A DNA stretch of 64,000 bases from Stutzerimonas sp. S1. Lineage in GTDB: Bacteria; Pseudomonadota; Gammaproteobacteria; Pseudomonadales; Pseudomonadaceae. Below, piece by piece: positions 9,421 to 18,618 of this stretch; positions within the stretch are counted from its first letter, which is position 1, and every line of letters starts with the position of its first letter. The notes under the pieces are model-generated. The model saw nothing but the letters and a program-made list of their open reading frames with translations. It was not told the DNA's origin and did no database searches. Both the position numbers and the translations under genes were made by a program. The stretch lies in the NCBI RefSeq assembly GCF_025966695.1, contig NZ_JAOEIY010000004.1, positions 129,706 through 193,705 on the forward strand. Reading direction: 5' to 3'.

Positions 9421-9487
9421 GTCGCCACGCGAACCGCACGCAGCGGTTGGCCTGGTGGTTGTATGGCCAACAGCGAGTCTCGAATCG

Positions 9488-10753
9488 ATGAAGATCCTAT
9501 TCCTCAACGCCTTCTATCCACCCCACGTCGGTGGTGGTGCAGAAGTGGTGCTGCGTCAGCTGGCCGAAGGCCTGCAGCGGCGCGGCTGTGACGTGGCAGT
9601 ACTGGCCACCGGACCGGAGGCCGGCTTGCAGCAGCAGGTGCAAGAGGACATTCGGGTCTATCGCGCTGGCCTCTACAACCTCTACTGGCATTTCACCCAG
9701 CAGCGTCCCGGCCGCCTCGCGCGGATCGGCTGGCATGTGCTGGATCGTTACAACAAGCGCATGCGTCGCTATGTGCGCGCGGTGATCGACCTGGAACAAC
9801 CGGATATCGTGGTCAGCAACAACCTCACCGGCTGGTCGATTTCCGCCTGGGACGAGATCAGCGCCGCCGGCGTGCCGATCGTTCAGGTGCTGCACGACCT
9901 CTACCTGCTGTGCCCGAAAGACACCATGTTCAACCACGGCAGGGCCTGCTCGCGCCAGTGCACGCAATGCAAGATATTCCGCACCCACCACGCCGGCGCC
10001 TCATCCCAGGTGGCGGCAGTCGTCGGCGTCAGCCGTTTCGTGCTGGAGCGGATCACCAGTCACGGTTTCTTCACCAACGCCAACCGCTACGTAGTGCACA
10101 ACTGCACCGACGCCAACGCCGAGCAGCGCCCTGCGGCGCCGGACTCATCCGCCGTGCCACTGCGCTTCGGCTATATCGGCACGCTGTCGGAGAACAAGGG
10201 CGTCGCCTGGCTGATCGAGCAGTTCCAGAGCCTGGCCATCGACGCGCGCCTGGATATCGCCGGGCGCGGCAAGCTGGACTACGAAGCCAAGCTCAAGGCC
10301 ATGGCCGACCCGGCCAAGGTCAGCTTTCACGGCTACCGCAAGTCCGACGAGTTCCTGCGCAGCATCGACGTGCTGGTCGTGCCGTCGCTCTGGGATGAGC
10401 CTTTCGGCCTGGTGGCCGTGGAGGCCTGCGCCAACCACGTGCCGGTGATCGCCACCAATCGCGGCGGCCTGCCGGAGATCGTCCAGGACAACCTCAACGG
10501 CCTGATCTGCTCGCCGGACGAGCCCAACTCCCTGGCGACCTCGATGCTCTGGCTGTACGTCGACGCCGAGCTGCGTCAGCGCCTGGCCAGGCGGGCCCGC
10601 GCGAGTGTGGAGCCGATGCTGGATACGGAACGGATGCTGGACGAGTACCAGTCCATCCTGCGCAAAACGCTTCAGGGAACGAGAATCCACCATGAACCAG
10701 AGCCTGCTGATCACCGCCCGGCCACGCGAATCGCATCCGCTCGAGATCGATAA
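9488..10753 (+). CDS. Family 4 glycosyltransferase
   Basis: 421-aa GT-B enzyme. The N-terminus MKILFLNAFYPPHVGGGAE carries the glycine-rich acceptor-side loop. The C-terminal donor domain has the EX7E motif in SLWDEPFGLVAVEA. It should transfer a sugar during repeat-unit assembly. The frame opens upstream inside rfaH, but ATG 9488 begins the conserved domain. Its last 62 bases overlap the next gene. Confidence 0.85.
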   Translation: MKILFLNAFYPPHVGGGAEVVLRQLAEGLQRRGCDVAVLATGPEAGLQQQVQEDIRVYRAGLYNLYWHFTQQRPGRLARIGWHVLDRYNKRMRRYVRAVIDLEQPDIVVSNNLTGWSISAWDEISAAGVPIVQVLHDLYLLCPKDTMFNHGRACSRQCTQCKIFRTHHAGASSQVAAVVGVSRFVLERITSHGFFTNANRYVVHNCTDANAEQRPAAPDSSAVPLRFGYIGTLSENKGVAWLIEQFQSLAIDARLDIAGRGKLDYEAKLKAMADPAKVSFHGYRKSDEFLRSIDVLVVPSLWDEPFGLVAVEACANHVPVIATNRGGLPEIVQDNLNGLICSPDEPNSLATSMLWLYVDAELRQRLARRARASVEPMLDTERMLDEYQSILRKTLQGTRIHHEPEPADHRPATRIASARDR

Positions 10754-12008
10754 GCCGACCCTGCTGACGCTGATCGTCGCCTCGCTGCTGCTGGCCGAGA
10801 CCTTCTCCGGTGCGTTGCGCTACTACGCCGCCATGGCCGGGGTGTCCTGGCTGCTGTATCTGCCGAAGATCGCCTGTCTGGCCGCCCTCGCCCTGGAGTT
10901 GCTCAGCTACAAGGGCCGGCCACTGTTCTGGCTGGTGCTGCTGGCGCTGGTGACATCCAGCTGGCTGGCCATGCTGCATGGCGCCGGGCTGGCCAATATC
11001 GGCTTTGCCCTGTTCATGTACATCCCGCTGCTGTTCGGCGTGATCTGCGGGCGGCATCTGGAGCACAGGCTGACGCTGCTGACCCATGTGATCGGCTTCT
11101 GCCTGCTCGCCTCGTTCGTCGGCATCGCTCTGGACATGTACAGCAGCGTGCCGTGGAAGGGTTACAGCTACATGCTTGGCGACGTCGAGCTCAGCGGCAA
11201 TCGCTCCTGGGCCATGGACGACATCGACCGCATCGGTGGTTTCGCGCGCATGTCCACCAGCCTGTCGGTGATGATCGCGGTTTACAGCCTGTTCCTGGCC
11301 GCGTTCCTCCCTTCACGGTTGCTGCGGGTGCTGCTCTACGGCGTATCGCTGGTGGGCATCGTGCTGACCACCAACAAGTCCACCATGGCCGCGTACGTGG
11401 TCACCTTGCTCATGCTGCTGTTCGCCGCGTACCGCTTCGCCAGTGCCACGGCGTTCCTGCTGGCCGTCCTCGGCGGTCTCGCCCTGCCGATCGCCAGTCT
11501 GGTCCTGCGCATCGACCCGATCGCCGCTGTCAGCAGCAGCCTGCTGGCCTCGTTTGCCGACCGCCTAGTCAACAGCTGGCCGAACTTCATCGATATCGTC
11601 GTAAGCCACGCCTCGATCTGGTGGGGCGCTGGCTTCGGCGCTGTGGGCAGCGGCGGCACGGCGTTCCCCATCAACGGTCTGGAACTGCTGGCCATCGCCG
11701 ACAACACGGCACTGTATCTGTGGGGGATGCTCGGGGTATTCGGCGTGGTGCTGTATCTGCTGGTGCTGCCGCTACTGCTGCGCCTGTACGAGCGCGGACC
11801 ACGCATCCGCGCCGGACTGCTCGGCAGTGTCTTCTGCGTGTGCCTGGTGGCATGGGCTACCGACGTGCTGGAGGTATCGATCGCCAGCCTGTTCGTCGGC
11901 CTGGCGGTTTCCCATGTACTCACCCCCGCCCGCTCAGCGACGGCCAGCCTGATGGCGCCACGCATGATCGATCCACGCAATCTGGTTGGAACATCAACTC
12001 AAGGATGA
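10692..12008 (+). CDS. O-antigen ligase/polymerase-like membrane protein (Wzy candidate)
   Basis: 438 aa with around ten or more hydrophobic helices and a larger loop in the second half (about residues 290-350), the topology of Wzy and WaaL proteins. In a locus with Wzx and Wzc it is the obvious repeat-unit polymerase. The start at 10692 lies inside the preceding gene. Sequence alone does not separate a polymerase from a ligase; context favours Wzy. Confidence 0.75.
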   Translation: MNQSLLITARPRESHPLEIDKPTLLTLIVASLLLAETFSGALRYYAAMAGVSWLLYLPKIACLAALALELLSYKGRPLFWLVLLALVTSSWLAMLHGAGLANIGFALFMYIPLLFGVICGRHLEHRLTLLTHVIGFCLLASFVGIALDMYSSVPWKGYSYMLGDVELSGNRSWAMDDIDRIGGFARMSTSLSVMIAVYSLFLAAFLPSRLLRVLLYGVSLVGIVLTTNKSTMAAYVVTLLMLLFAAYRFASATAFLLAVLGGLALPIASLVLRIDPIAAVSSSLLASFADRLVNSWPNFIDIVVSHASIWWGAGFGAVGSGGTAFPINGLELLAIADNTALYLWGMLGVFGVVLYLLVLPLLLRLYERGPRIRAGLLGSVFCVCLVAWATDVLEVSIASLFVGLAVSHVLTPARSATASLMAPRMIDPRNLVGTSTQG

Positions 12009-12013
12009 GGTAG

Positions 12014-13327
12014 ATGATGATTCGCTTCCCGCTGCTGCAGGCGGCGCTGCTCGGCAGCCTGCTCGGCTTCACGCTTGGCGCCGCGGCGCAAACGGACGGC
12101 CCGCTGTTCATCGTCGGTGTCTGTTCCCACGAACTGCACAAGGGCGATGTGCGAAAGCAGCCCAGCGCACTGATCAGCGCTGCCGGCATCACCTCGGTAC
12201 GCACCGACGCGCACTGGGCCTATGTCGAGCGCGAGCGCAACCGCCTGGTGATCGAACCCTCATGGCCGCGCTACCTGGCCGATACCCGTCAGCACGGGCT
12301 GGATACGCTGTTCATCCTCGGCTACGGCAACCGCTTCCACGGCGACGGCGAAAAGCCCCGCAGCGAGCCGGTCCGCGCGTCCTTCAACCGCTATGTCGCG
12401 CATCTCGCCGAGCGCCTGAAAGGCCAGGTCGCGCACTATGAGGTGTGGAACGAGTGGGATGTGGAAGATCCGAAGAGCCCAGCGTTCACCCAGGACTATT
12501 CACGCCTGATCGCCGATGCCGCCGGCATCATCCGCCAGCACGACCCGGATGCGCGCGTACTGGCCGGCGCCGTGACCACACTCGGGATCGAGTCCGGCTT
12601 CGCTCAGCGACTGGTGGAAAATGGCGTGCTGCAATCGGTGGATGGCCTGTCGCTGCACCCCTACGTGCATTGCCGCGGCTGGCGGCGCAACACCCCCGAG
12701 GCATGGATCGCTTGGCTGGCCGAAGTGGACCAGCAACTGACTCTGACCGCCGGCCGGCCGGTGCCGCTGTACCTCACCGAGATGGCCTGGCCCGCCCACG
12801 AGGGCGCCTGCGGGATCAGTGAAACGCTGCAGGCAGCCTATCTGGCACGCAGCTATTTCCTCGCCAGAACCCTGCCGAACATCAAGGGCATGTGGTGGTA
12901 CGACTTCAGGAACGACGGCACCGATCGGCGCGAGCGTGAACACAACTTCGGCCTGCTGCGCCACGACTATTCGGCCAAGCCAGCCTACGCCGTGCTACAG
13001 GCGATCAGCGAGATCGTCAGCCAGTACGAACTGCGCGGTCAGGAACGACGCGCCAACGACGACGTGGTGCTGCTGCGTTTCGCCAAAGGCACTGAAGAGC
13101 TGATCGTCGCCTGGAGTGGCGGCCGCCCGCGTACGCACGCCATAGAGACCCGCGCCGGACATGCCGGCAACGTACAACTGCTGGACACCGCGCAACCCCA
13201 GCGGGGGCGTTTCACCAGCGACATTCGCTGGAACTGCCCGAGCGCCGGCCGGACGTGCACGGCACGCATCGAGCTCAATGAGTTTCCCAAGGTCATCAGC
13301 ACCCGCCCGGTAACGGCGGCGCGCTGA
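12014..13327 (+). CDS. Secreted clan GH-A glycoside hydrolase (PslG-like)
   Basis: 437 aa with a signal peptide (LLGSLLGFTLGAAAQ). The (beta/alpha)8 domain shows the acid/base glutamate E147 in EVWNEWD and the nucleophile E256 in YLTEMAW, the two-glutamate set of clan GH-A families such as GH39 and GH5. It should cut the operon's own polymer in the periplasm, as PslG does for Psl, either for release or to clear stalled chains. About 100 C-terminal residues form a probable beta domain. Family assignment is tentative. Confidence 0.75.
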   Translation: MMIRFPLLQAALLGSLLGFTLGAAAQTDGPLFIVGVCSHELHKGDVRKQPSALISAAGITSVRTDAHWAYVERERNRLVIEPSWPRYLADTRQHGLDTLFILGYGNRFHGDGEKPRSEPVRASFNRYVAHLAERLKGQVAHYEVWNEWDVEDPKSPAFTQDYSRLIADAAGIIRQHDPDARVLAGAVTTLGIESGFAQRLVENGVLQSVDGLSLHPYVHCRGWRRNTPEAWIAWLAEVDQQLTLTAGRPVPLYLTEMAWPAHEGACGISETLQAAYLARSYFLARTLPNIKGMWWYDFRNDGTDRREREHNFGLLRHDYSAKPAYAVLQAISEIVSQYELRGQERRANDDVVLLRFAKGTEELIVAWSGGRPRTHAIETRAGHAGNVQLLDTAQPQRGRFTSDIRWNCPSAGRTCTARIELNEFPKVISTRPVTAAR

Positions 13328-13398
13328 GCCGGGGCAGTCGTAACAGGACCGAACCAAGGCTTGCACCCGCATGCAGGCCGCTACAGGAGTAGAATCCC

Positions 13399-14505
13399 AT
13401 GATCGTGATCAACGCTCGTTTTCTGTCCCAGGATATTCGCGGGGTGCAGCGCTTTGCCGAGCAAGTGTGCCTCGAACTGGGAAAACTGCGCGACGATCTG
13501 CTGTTCGTTGCGCCACATGACCTCCATCTGCGTGAAAGCGCCAAGCAACTGAACGTGCGTCGTATCGGCCGCAACCGCGGCCACCTTTGGGAGCAACTGG
13601 ACCTGCCACTGTGGCTGGCACGCCACGGCAACCCGCCACTGGTTTCGCTGTGCAACACGGGTCCGTTGGCCTACTGCAACCAGATCGCAACCCATCACGA
13701 CATCACCTACGTACGTCACCCGGAAAGCTATTCGCGGCTGTTCCGGGGTTTCTACCGGACCATGACGCCATTGCTGCTCAAGCGCATCAGGGCACTGATC
13801 ACCGTCAGCGAATTCTCGCGGAGTGAAATCTCGCAGTACTACGGATACCCGGCTCACAACATCTGCGTCGTGCCGAACGCGGTGTCACCACGGTTCCGAC
13901 CGTTCTGCGCCAGCGCCTGCCAGGGCGCCGCGCAGCCCTATCTGTTGGCCGTGTCCTCGCCCAACGCACACAAGAACTTCGAACGGATGGTCAAGGCATT
14001 TCTCAGCCTGGAAGGTTTCGACGATGTCGAACTGCGAATCGTCGGCAATACCCACTCGGTGTTCTCCGCCGGCAACTACAGCGTCAACGGCAACCAGCGC
14101 ATCCGCATGCTCGGCCGCCTCAGCGATGACGAACTGCTGGAGGAGTATCAGGGCGCCCGGGCATTCGTGTTCCCCTCGCTGTACGAGGGCTTCGGCATTC
14201 CGCCGCTGGAAGCGCAAGCCTGCGGCTGCCCGGTGATCGCTGCGCGTGCCGCCTCGATTCCCGAGGTGCTCGGCGAAAGCGCGCTGTACTTCGACCCGAT
14301 GGATATCAACTCGATCGCGCAATGCATGAGCCGCGTGCTGCAGGACGCCAGCCTGCGCAGCGACCTGCGCAAGCGCGGCCAGGCCAACGTGGCGCGCTAC
14401 TCCTGGGAAACATCGGCAAAGGTGGTGTCCCGCCTGATCGATCGCACGCTGGTCGGCAAACGCAAACAGCCCGCGCTTGCCAGCTGGACTCCCGGCCGCC
14501 GCTAG
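13399..14505 (+). CDS. Family 4 glycosyltransferase
   Basis: 368-aa GT-B enzyme. The donor-site motif SLYEGFGIPPLEAQACG includes the EX7E pair, and the sequence VPNAVSPRF precedes it, as in mannosyl-type GT4 enzymes. The start at 13399 has AGGAG at 13385-13389. One of three GT4 enzymes in the operon. The donor sugar is unknown. Confidence 0.85.
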   Translation: MIVINARFLSQDIRGVQRFAEQVCLELGKLRDDLLFVAPHDLHLRESAKQLNVRRIGRNRGHLWEQLDLPLWLARHGNPPLVSLCNTGPLAYCNQIATHHDITYVRHPESYSRLFRGFYRTMTPLLLKRIRALITVSEFSRSEISQYYGYPAHNICVVPNAVSPRFRPFCASACQGAAQPYLLAVSSPNAHKNFERMVKAFLSLEGFDDVELRIVGNTHSVFSAGNYSVNGNQRIRMLGRLSDDELLEEYQGARAFVFPSLYEGFGIPPLEAQACGCPVIAARAASIPEVLGESALYFDPMDINSIAQCMSRVLQDASLRSDLRKRGQANVARYSWETSAKVVSRLIDRTLVGKRKQPALASWTPGRR

Positions 14506-14605
14506 CCGCGCCAGCACTCGGACCCCTTTTCTACTGCCGCTACCGCACTGCATCCATCGCTGCCGCGACCTGCCGCCGCGCACATCCAATTTTTGAGGTG
14601 ACCCC

Positions 14606-15796
14606 ATGAAAATCGCCATCGTTCACGACTGGCTGGTGACCTACGCCGGGGCCGAACGGGTACTCGCCGCGCTATGCGACACCTGGCCGGAAGCCGATCT
14701 GTTTGCCGTGATCGACTTCCTGTCCGATGAAGACCGCGCCCGACTGGGCGGCAAACGCGCGACCACCACCTTCATCCAGCAGCTGCCCAAGGCGCGCACC
14801 GCCTACCAGAAGTACCTGCCGCTGATGCCGCTGGCCATCGAGCAGCTCGACATGTCGCCGTATGACCTGGTGATTTCCAGCAGCCATGCGGTGGCCAAGG
14901 GCGTGCTCACCGGCCCCAACCAGCTGCACATCAGCTACGTGCATTCGCCGATCCGCTACGCCTGGGACCTGCAGCACCAGTACCTGCACGATGCCAGCCT
15001 GGACCGCGGCATGAAGGCCAAGCTGGCGCGCATGCTGCTGCACTACATGCGCATGTGGGACCAGCGCACCGCCAGTGGCGTCGACGAGTTCATCGCCAAC
15101 TCCTACTTCATCGCCAAGCGCATCAACAAGAGCTACCGGCGCCAGTCCACAGTGATCTATCCGCCGGTGGATACCAGCAAGTTCACCCTGCACGAAGCCA
15201 AGGAAGACTTCTACCTGACGGCCTCGCGCATGGTCCCCTACAAGAAGATTCCCTTGATCATCGAAGCCTTCGCGGCGATGCCGGACAAGCGCCTGGTGGT
15301 GATCGGCACCGGGCCGGAAATGGAGAAGGCCCGCGCGGCTGCCGGCCCCAATGTCACCCTCATGGGCTATCAGAACGACGCGGTGCTGCGCCAGCACATG
15401 CAGCGCGCCAAGGCCTTCGTCTTCGCCGCCGAAGAGGATTTCGGCATCGCCCCGATCGAGGCGCAGGCCTGCGGTACGCCGGTCATCGCCTTCGCCCGCG
15501 GCGGCGTGCTGGAAACCGTCCGCGGGCTGGAACATGAAAAACCCACCGGGGTGTTCTACCCCGAACAGAGCATCGATTCGATCGTCGCAGCGGTACACAG
15601 CTTCGAAACCCAGCGACCGCGGATCAGCGCAACAAACTGCCGGAAGAACGCCGAACGCTTTGGCGGCGAGCGCTTCAAGCAGGAGATGAAAGCCTTCGTC
15701 GAGGCGCGGATACGGGAAGTGTCGCTCCACGACGGCCAAATGGCCCTGCAAAGCCGCTCGACCGCACAGCCGCTGTACTCGGCCAAGCACGCCTGA
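14606..15796 (+). CDS. Family 4 glycosyltransferase (WbaZ-like)
   Basis: 396-aa GT-B enzyme starting MKIAIVHDWLVTYAGAERV, a start typical of WbaZ-type mannosyl- and fucosyltransferases. SYVHSPIRYAWD and the donor motif AAEEDFGIAPIEAQACG are present. GAGGTG lies just upstream of the ATG. A 100-base gap separates it from the previous gene. The donor sugar is inferred from family likeness only. Confidence 0.85.
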   Translation: MKIAIVHDWLVTYAGAERVLAALCDTWPEADLFAVIDFLSDEDRARLGGKRATTTFIQQLPKARTAYQKYLPLMPLAIEQLDMSPYDLVISSSHAVAKGVLTGPNQLHISYVHSPIRYAWDLQHQYLHDASLDRGMKAKLARMLLHYMRMWDQRTASGVDEFIANSYFIAKRINKSYRRQSTVIYPPVDTSKFTLHEAKEDFYLTASRMVPYKKIPLIIEAFAAMPDKRLVVIGTGPEMEKARAAAGPNVTLMGYQNDAVLRQHMQRAKAFVFAAEEDFGIAPIEAQACGTPVIAFARGGVLETVRGLEHEKPTGVFYPEQSIDSIVAAVHSFETQRPRISATNCRKNAERFGGERFKQEMKAFVEARIREVSLHDGQMALQSRSTAQPLYSAKHA

Positions 15797-15832
15797 GCAG
15801 GTTCGATCCACTCACCCTCGGAGACTTCAAGG

Positions 15833-16123
15833 ATGAACACCGTAAAGAACTGGATGAAAACCGGCTGCACCCTCGGCTTCGTATTTCTGACCGGCGAGGC
15901 AGTCCACGCGGAGCAAGCACAACCGCTTTGCCGGCCGACCAGCAGCCCCGACATCGTCGTCTACGGGCGGCCGGCCACGCCGCCGGCGCAACCGGCCTGT
16001 ACAGCGCCTGTAACTCGCCCCGCTACTGCGGCACCGCGCCTCTATCAAGGGCATGTCATCGCCGAGCCGGCATCCGGTCGTGCGCTACCCAGAGCCGTGG
16101 ACGAACGCCGCTACTCATTCTGA
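15833..16123 (+). CDS. Small exported protein of unknown function
   Basis: 96 aa. The N-terminus MNTVKNWMKTGCTLGFVFLTGEAVHA reads as a signal peptide with an AHA-type cleavage site, followed by a proline- and alanine-rich tail without recognisable domain. CGGAGAC precedes the ATG. It lies in the polysaccharide operon, 36 bases after a glycosyltransferase. It could be an accessory secreted factor. Coding status is likely but not certain, because the tail composition resembles noncoding GC-rich DNA. Confidence 0.5.
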   Translation: MNTVKNWMKTGCTLGFVFLTGEAVHAEQAQPLCRPTSSPDIVVYGRPATPPAQPACTAPVTRPATAAPRLYQGHVIAEPASGRALPRAVDERRYSF

Positions 16124-16158
16124 ACGACAGTGCGCAGTACCCGCGCAGGAGAGACACC

Positions 16159-16371
16159 ATGCATCGCGAAGGCAAGACCCGACGCTCGCTGATCCTCGCC
16201 GATGGCTATTCCTATACCGAAATCATTCCCGCGCCAGACACGGACGGGACAGACCCGAAGGAAGGGTTCATCGCCATCTTCCACGCGATGTTCTGCCCCA
16301 ACGACGCGGACCACGAGGCTACGGCAGAGCCAAGCGACATGGCGCCCCTGCTCGCCCCGGATAAAGCCTGA
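16159..16371 (+). CDS. Small acidic protein of unknown function
   Basis: 70 aa, rich in Asp, Glu and Pro, with no signal peptide or membrane helix. The ATG at 16159 has AGGAGA seven bases upstream, a good ribosome site. I do not recognise the family. It lies between the small exported protein and a glycosyltransferase in the same direction, so it is probably co-transcribed. Confidence 0.5.
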   Translation: MHREGKTRRSLILADGYSYTEIIPAPDTDGTDPKEGFIAIFHAMFCPNDADHEATAEPSDMAPLLAPDKA

Positions 16372-16489
16372 GCGCCGGGCCCACACCTGGCCGGTGGCAC
16401 AGCCCCTACATCAACACTGCCGGAAACCGTGTCGGCGGCGCGCTTGTTCGCGCCCGTCAGCGCGGTGTTGGCAGCCTTGCGAGATAACG

Positions 16490-17488
16490 ATGAAGCGCAG
16501 TACCACGATTGTGACCGTGACCTATGGCGACCGGCTGGGCTACCTGCGCCAACTGGTCGAACGTGCTCTGGCGTTCGCGCAGATCGGCCGGGTAGTCGTG
16601 GTGAGCAATGCCGCCACCGCCCCGCTGCATACCCTGGTCGAACGCTGGCCGGAGCAGGTCGAACTGATCGCCCTGCCGCACAACAGCGGCTCGGCCAATG
16701 GCTATGCAGTGGGCATCGAAGCCGCCTTGCGCGGGGGGGCCGAGTACATCTGGATGATGGATGATGACAACGCACCGACACCGGCCGCGGTGGACATCCT
16801 GCATCGCGAGCTGGAAGTGCTGGGCCGCCAGCACGGAGTGGCGCGGGTCGCGGTGCTGGGATTTCGCCCGACGCAGCAGGCCGACATCGCCCAGGGCGTG
16901 CCGGCCTGCTTCGCCATCCAGCCACGTTCGAGCTACTTCGGCTTTCACATCGCCCAGCTGCCGTACAAACTCTGGCGCCGCCTGCCCTGGGGCAAGCCGA
17001 CCGGCACACCGCCCCAGCGCATCAGCCTGCCGTTCGCGCCCTACGGCGGCATGCTCGCCCATCGCAGCCTCTACGAGCGCATCGGCGTGCCGCTGCGTGA
17101 ACTGGTGCTGTATGCCGACGACACCGAATACACCCGTCGCATCACCGAGGATGGCGGCAAGCTGTACCTGCTGACCGATGCGCTGATCGACGAGCTGGAG
17201 CTGTCGTGGAACATCAAGGCGCATACCCGCAACATCTATGAGGCCTTCCTGCTCGGCAACTCCGACTTCCGCGCGTACTACACCGCGCGCAACCAGGCCT
17301 GGTTCGACACCCACGTCTGGGCCGGATCGCCGTGGCTGTTTCGCCTCAACCGCAGAATCTTTTTATACCTGCTGCGGCACATTGCCCGCCGTCGCAATAC
17401 GCCGGAGCGTCTGCGCCTGATCGAACAGGCGATTCGCGACGGCGAAACCAGCGCGCTCGGCATGAGCAAAGCATTTCCGCTGCAGTGA
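16490..17488 (+). CDS. Family 2 glycosyltransferase (GlfT-like/rhamnosyltransferase type)
   Basis: 332 aa. It begins TTIVTVTYGDRLGYL and has NSGSANGYAVGIEAA and the DXD-type YIWMMDDDNAPT, the arrangement of the GT2 branch that includes rhamnosyl- and galactofuranosyltransferases. The start is set at ATG 16490; the frame is open upstream through the preceding small gene. It probably adds a deoxyhexose or furanose residue. Confidence 0.82.
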   Translation: MKRSTTIVTVTYGDRLGYLRQLVERALAFAQIGRVVVVSNAATAPLHTLVERWPEQVELIALPHNSGSANGYAVGIEAALRGGAEYIWMMDDDNAPTPAAVDILHRELEVLGRQHGVARVAVLGFRPTQQADIAQGVPACFAIQPRSSYFGFHIAQLPYKLWRRLPWGKPTGTPPQRISLPFAPYGGMLAHRSLYERIGVPLRELVLYADDTEYTRRITEDGGKLYLLTDALIDELELSWNIKAHTRNIYEAFLLGNSDFRAYYTARNQAWFDTHVWAGSPWLFRLNRRIFLYLLRHIARRRNTPERLRLIEQAIRDGETSALGMSKAFPLQ

Positions 17489-17537
17489 TGCGGCAACGTC
17501 CCGGCCGACGTCCATCCTGATCGATAGGTTGCTTGCG

Positions 17538-18608
17538 ATGAGCGAATCCCCCGACCCGCGTGAAAACAACTTCGACTTCCTGCGCTTCCTGGCCGCCTCG
17601 GCAGTCGTGTTCGGCCACAGTTTCTGGCTGTCCGGCCGCGGCGCGACCGAACCGCTACGCCTGCTTACCGGCAGCTACGACACGGCGGACATCGCCGTAC
17701 ACGTGTTCTTCGTGATGAGCGGTTTCCTGATCGCCGCGTCCTGGCTCAACAGTCGCAACCCGATCGAGTTCTTCGGCAAGCGCGCCTTACGCATCTTCCC
17801 GGCGCTGTGCATCGCCATTCTGCTGACCGTGCTGGTGGTCGGGCCGCTGGCGACGCGCTGGCCGCTCGACGAGTACTGGAGCGACGGCCAGACGCTGCGC
17901 TACCTGAGCAATATCGCGCTGCTGACCCAGTTCCACCTGCCCGGCGTGTTCGTCGACAACCCGTTTCCTGACACGGTCAACGGCTCGGTGTGGACGCTGC
18001 CTTACGAGGTGATGATGTATGTCTCGGTCCTGCTGCTCGGCGTGTTGAAGCTGTTCGGCCGCAGCACCGCCCTGCTCGGGCTCGCCCTGCTGATCGGCAC
18101 ACACTTCTACCTGATGCCGACGTTCGATCTGCAGAGCGATCTGCTGCGCAAGTTCACCCGCTTGGGCGTGTTCTTCTATTCCGGGGTCGTGCTGTATCTG
18201 TACCGCAAGCACATCCCCTGGACATGGAAGGCCGCCGTGCTGCTGCTGGTCGCCAACCTGGTCGGTGCGCGCACCGAATACTGGCCGCTGCTGCATGCAC
18301 TGACGCTGCCCTATCTGGTGATCTACCTGGCGCACCTGAAGATTCCGCGGCTCTCGGGCTTCGGCAAGGCCGGGGATTTCTCCTACGGCATCTACATCTT
18401 CAGCTTCCCGCTCCAGCAGCTGATCATGTACTGGAGCGGCGGCAGCCTGCCGCTCCTGCCATTCATGGCGCTGGGTTTCGCTGCCAGCCTGTGCGCCGCC
18501 ATGTTGTCGTGGCATCTGATCGAAGCGCCGGCGCTGGCGCTCAAGCGCTACCTGCCACGGGCGCGACGCACCAGCGAAACGGTAGTGGCAGCAACGCTCA
18601 ATCGCTGA
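17538..18608 (+). CDS. Acyltransferase 3 (OafA-type) membrane protein
   Basis: 356 aa with about ten membrane helices. The N-terminus NNFDFLRFLAASAVVFGHS holds the conserved RFLAA and catalytic-type histidine, and VFFVMSGFLIAASW follows. This family acetylates or succinylates extracellular sugars. It is the last gene of the polysaccharide operon and should decorate the polymer. A TTG three codons upstream is less likely than ATG 17538. Confidence 0.85.
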   Translation: MSESPDPRENNFDFLRFLAASAVVFGHSFWLSGRGATEPLRLLTGSYDTADIAVHVFFVMSGFLIAASWLNSRNPIEFFGKRALRIFPALCIAILLTVLVVGPLATRWPLDEYWSDGQTLRYLSNIALLTQFHLPGVFVDNPFPDTVNGSVWTLPYEVMMYVSVLLLGVLKLFGRSTALLGLALLIGTHFYLMPTFDLQSDLLRKFTRLGVFFYSGVVLYLYRKHIPWTWKAAVLLLVANLVGARTEYWPLLHALTLPYLVIYLAHLKIPRLSGFGKAGDFSYGIYIFSFPLQQLIMYWSGGSLPLLPFMALGFAASLCAAMLSWHLIEAPALALKRYLPRARRTSETVVAATLNR

Positions 18609-18618
18609 CGCGAAACAC

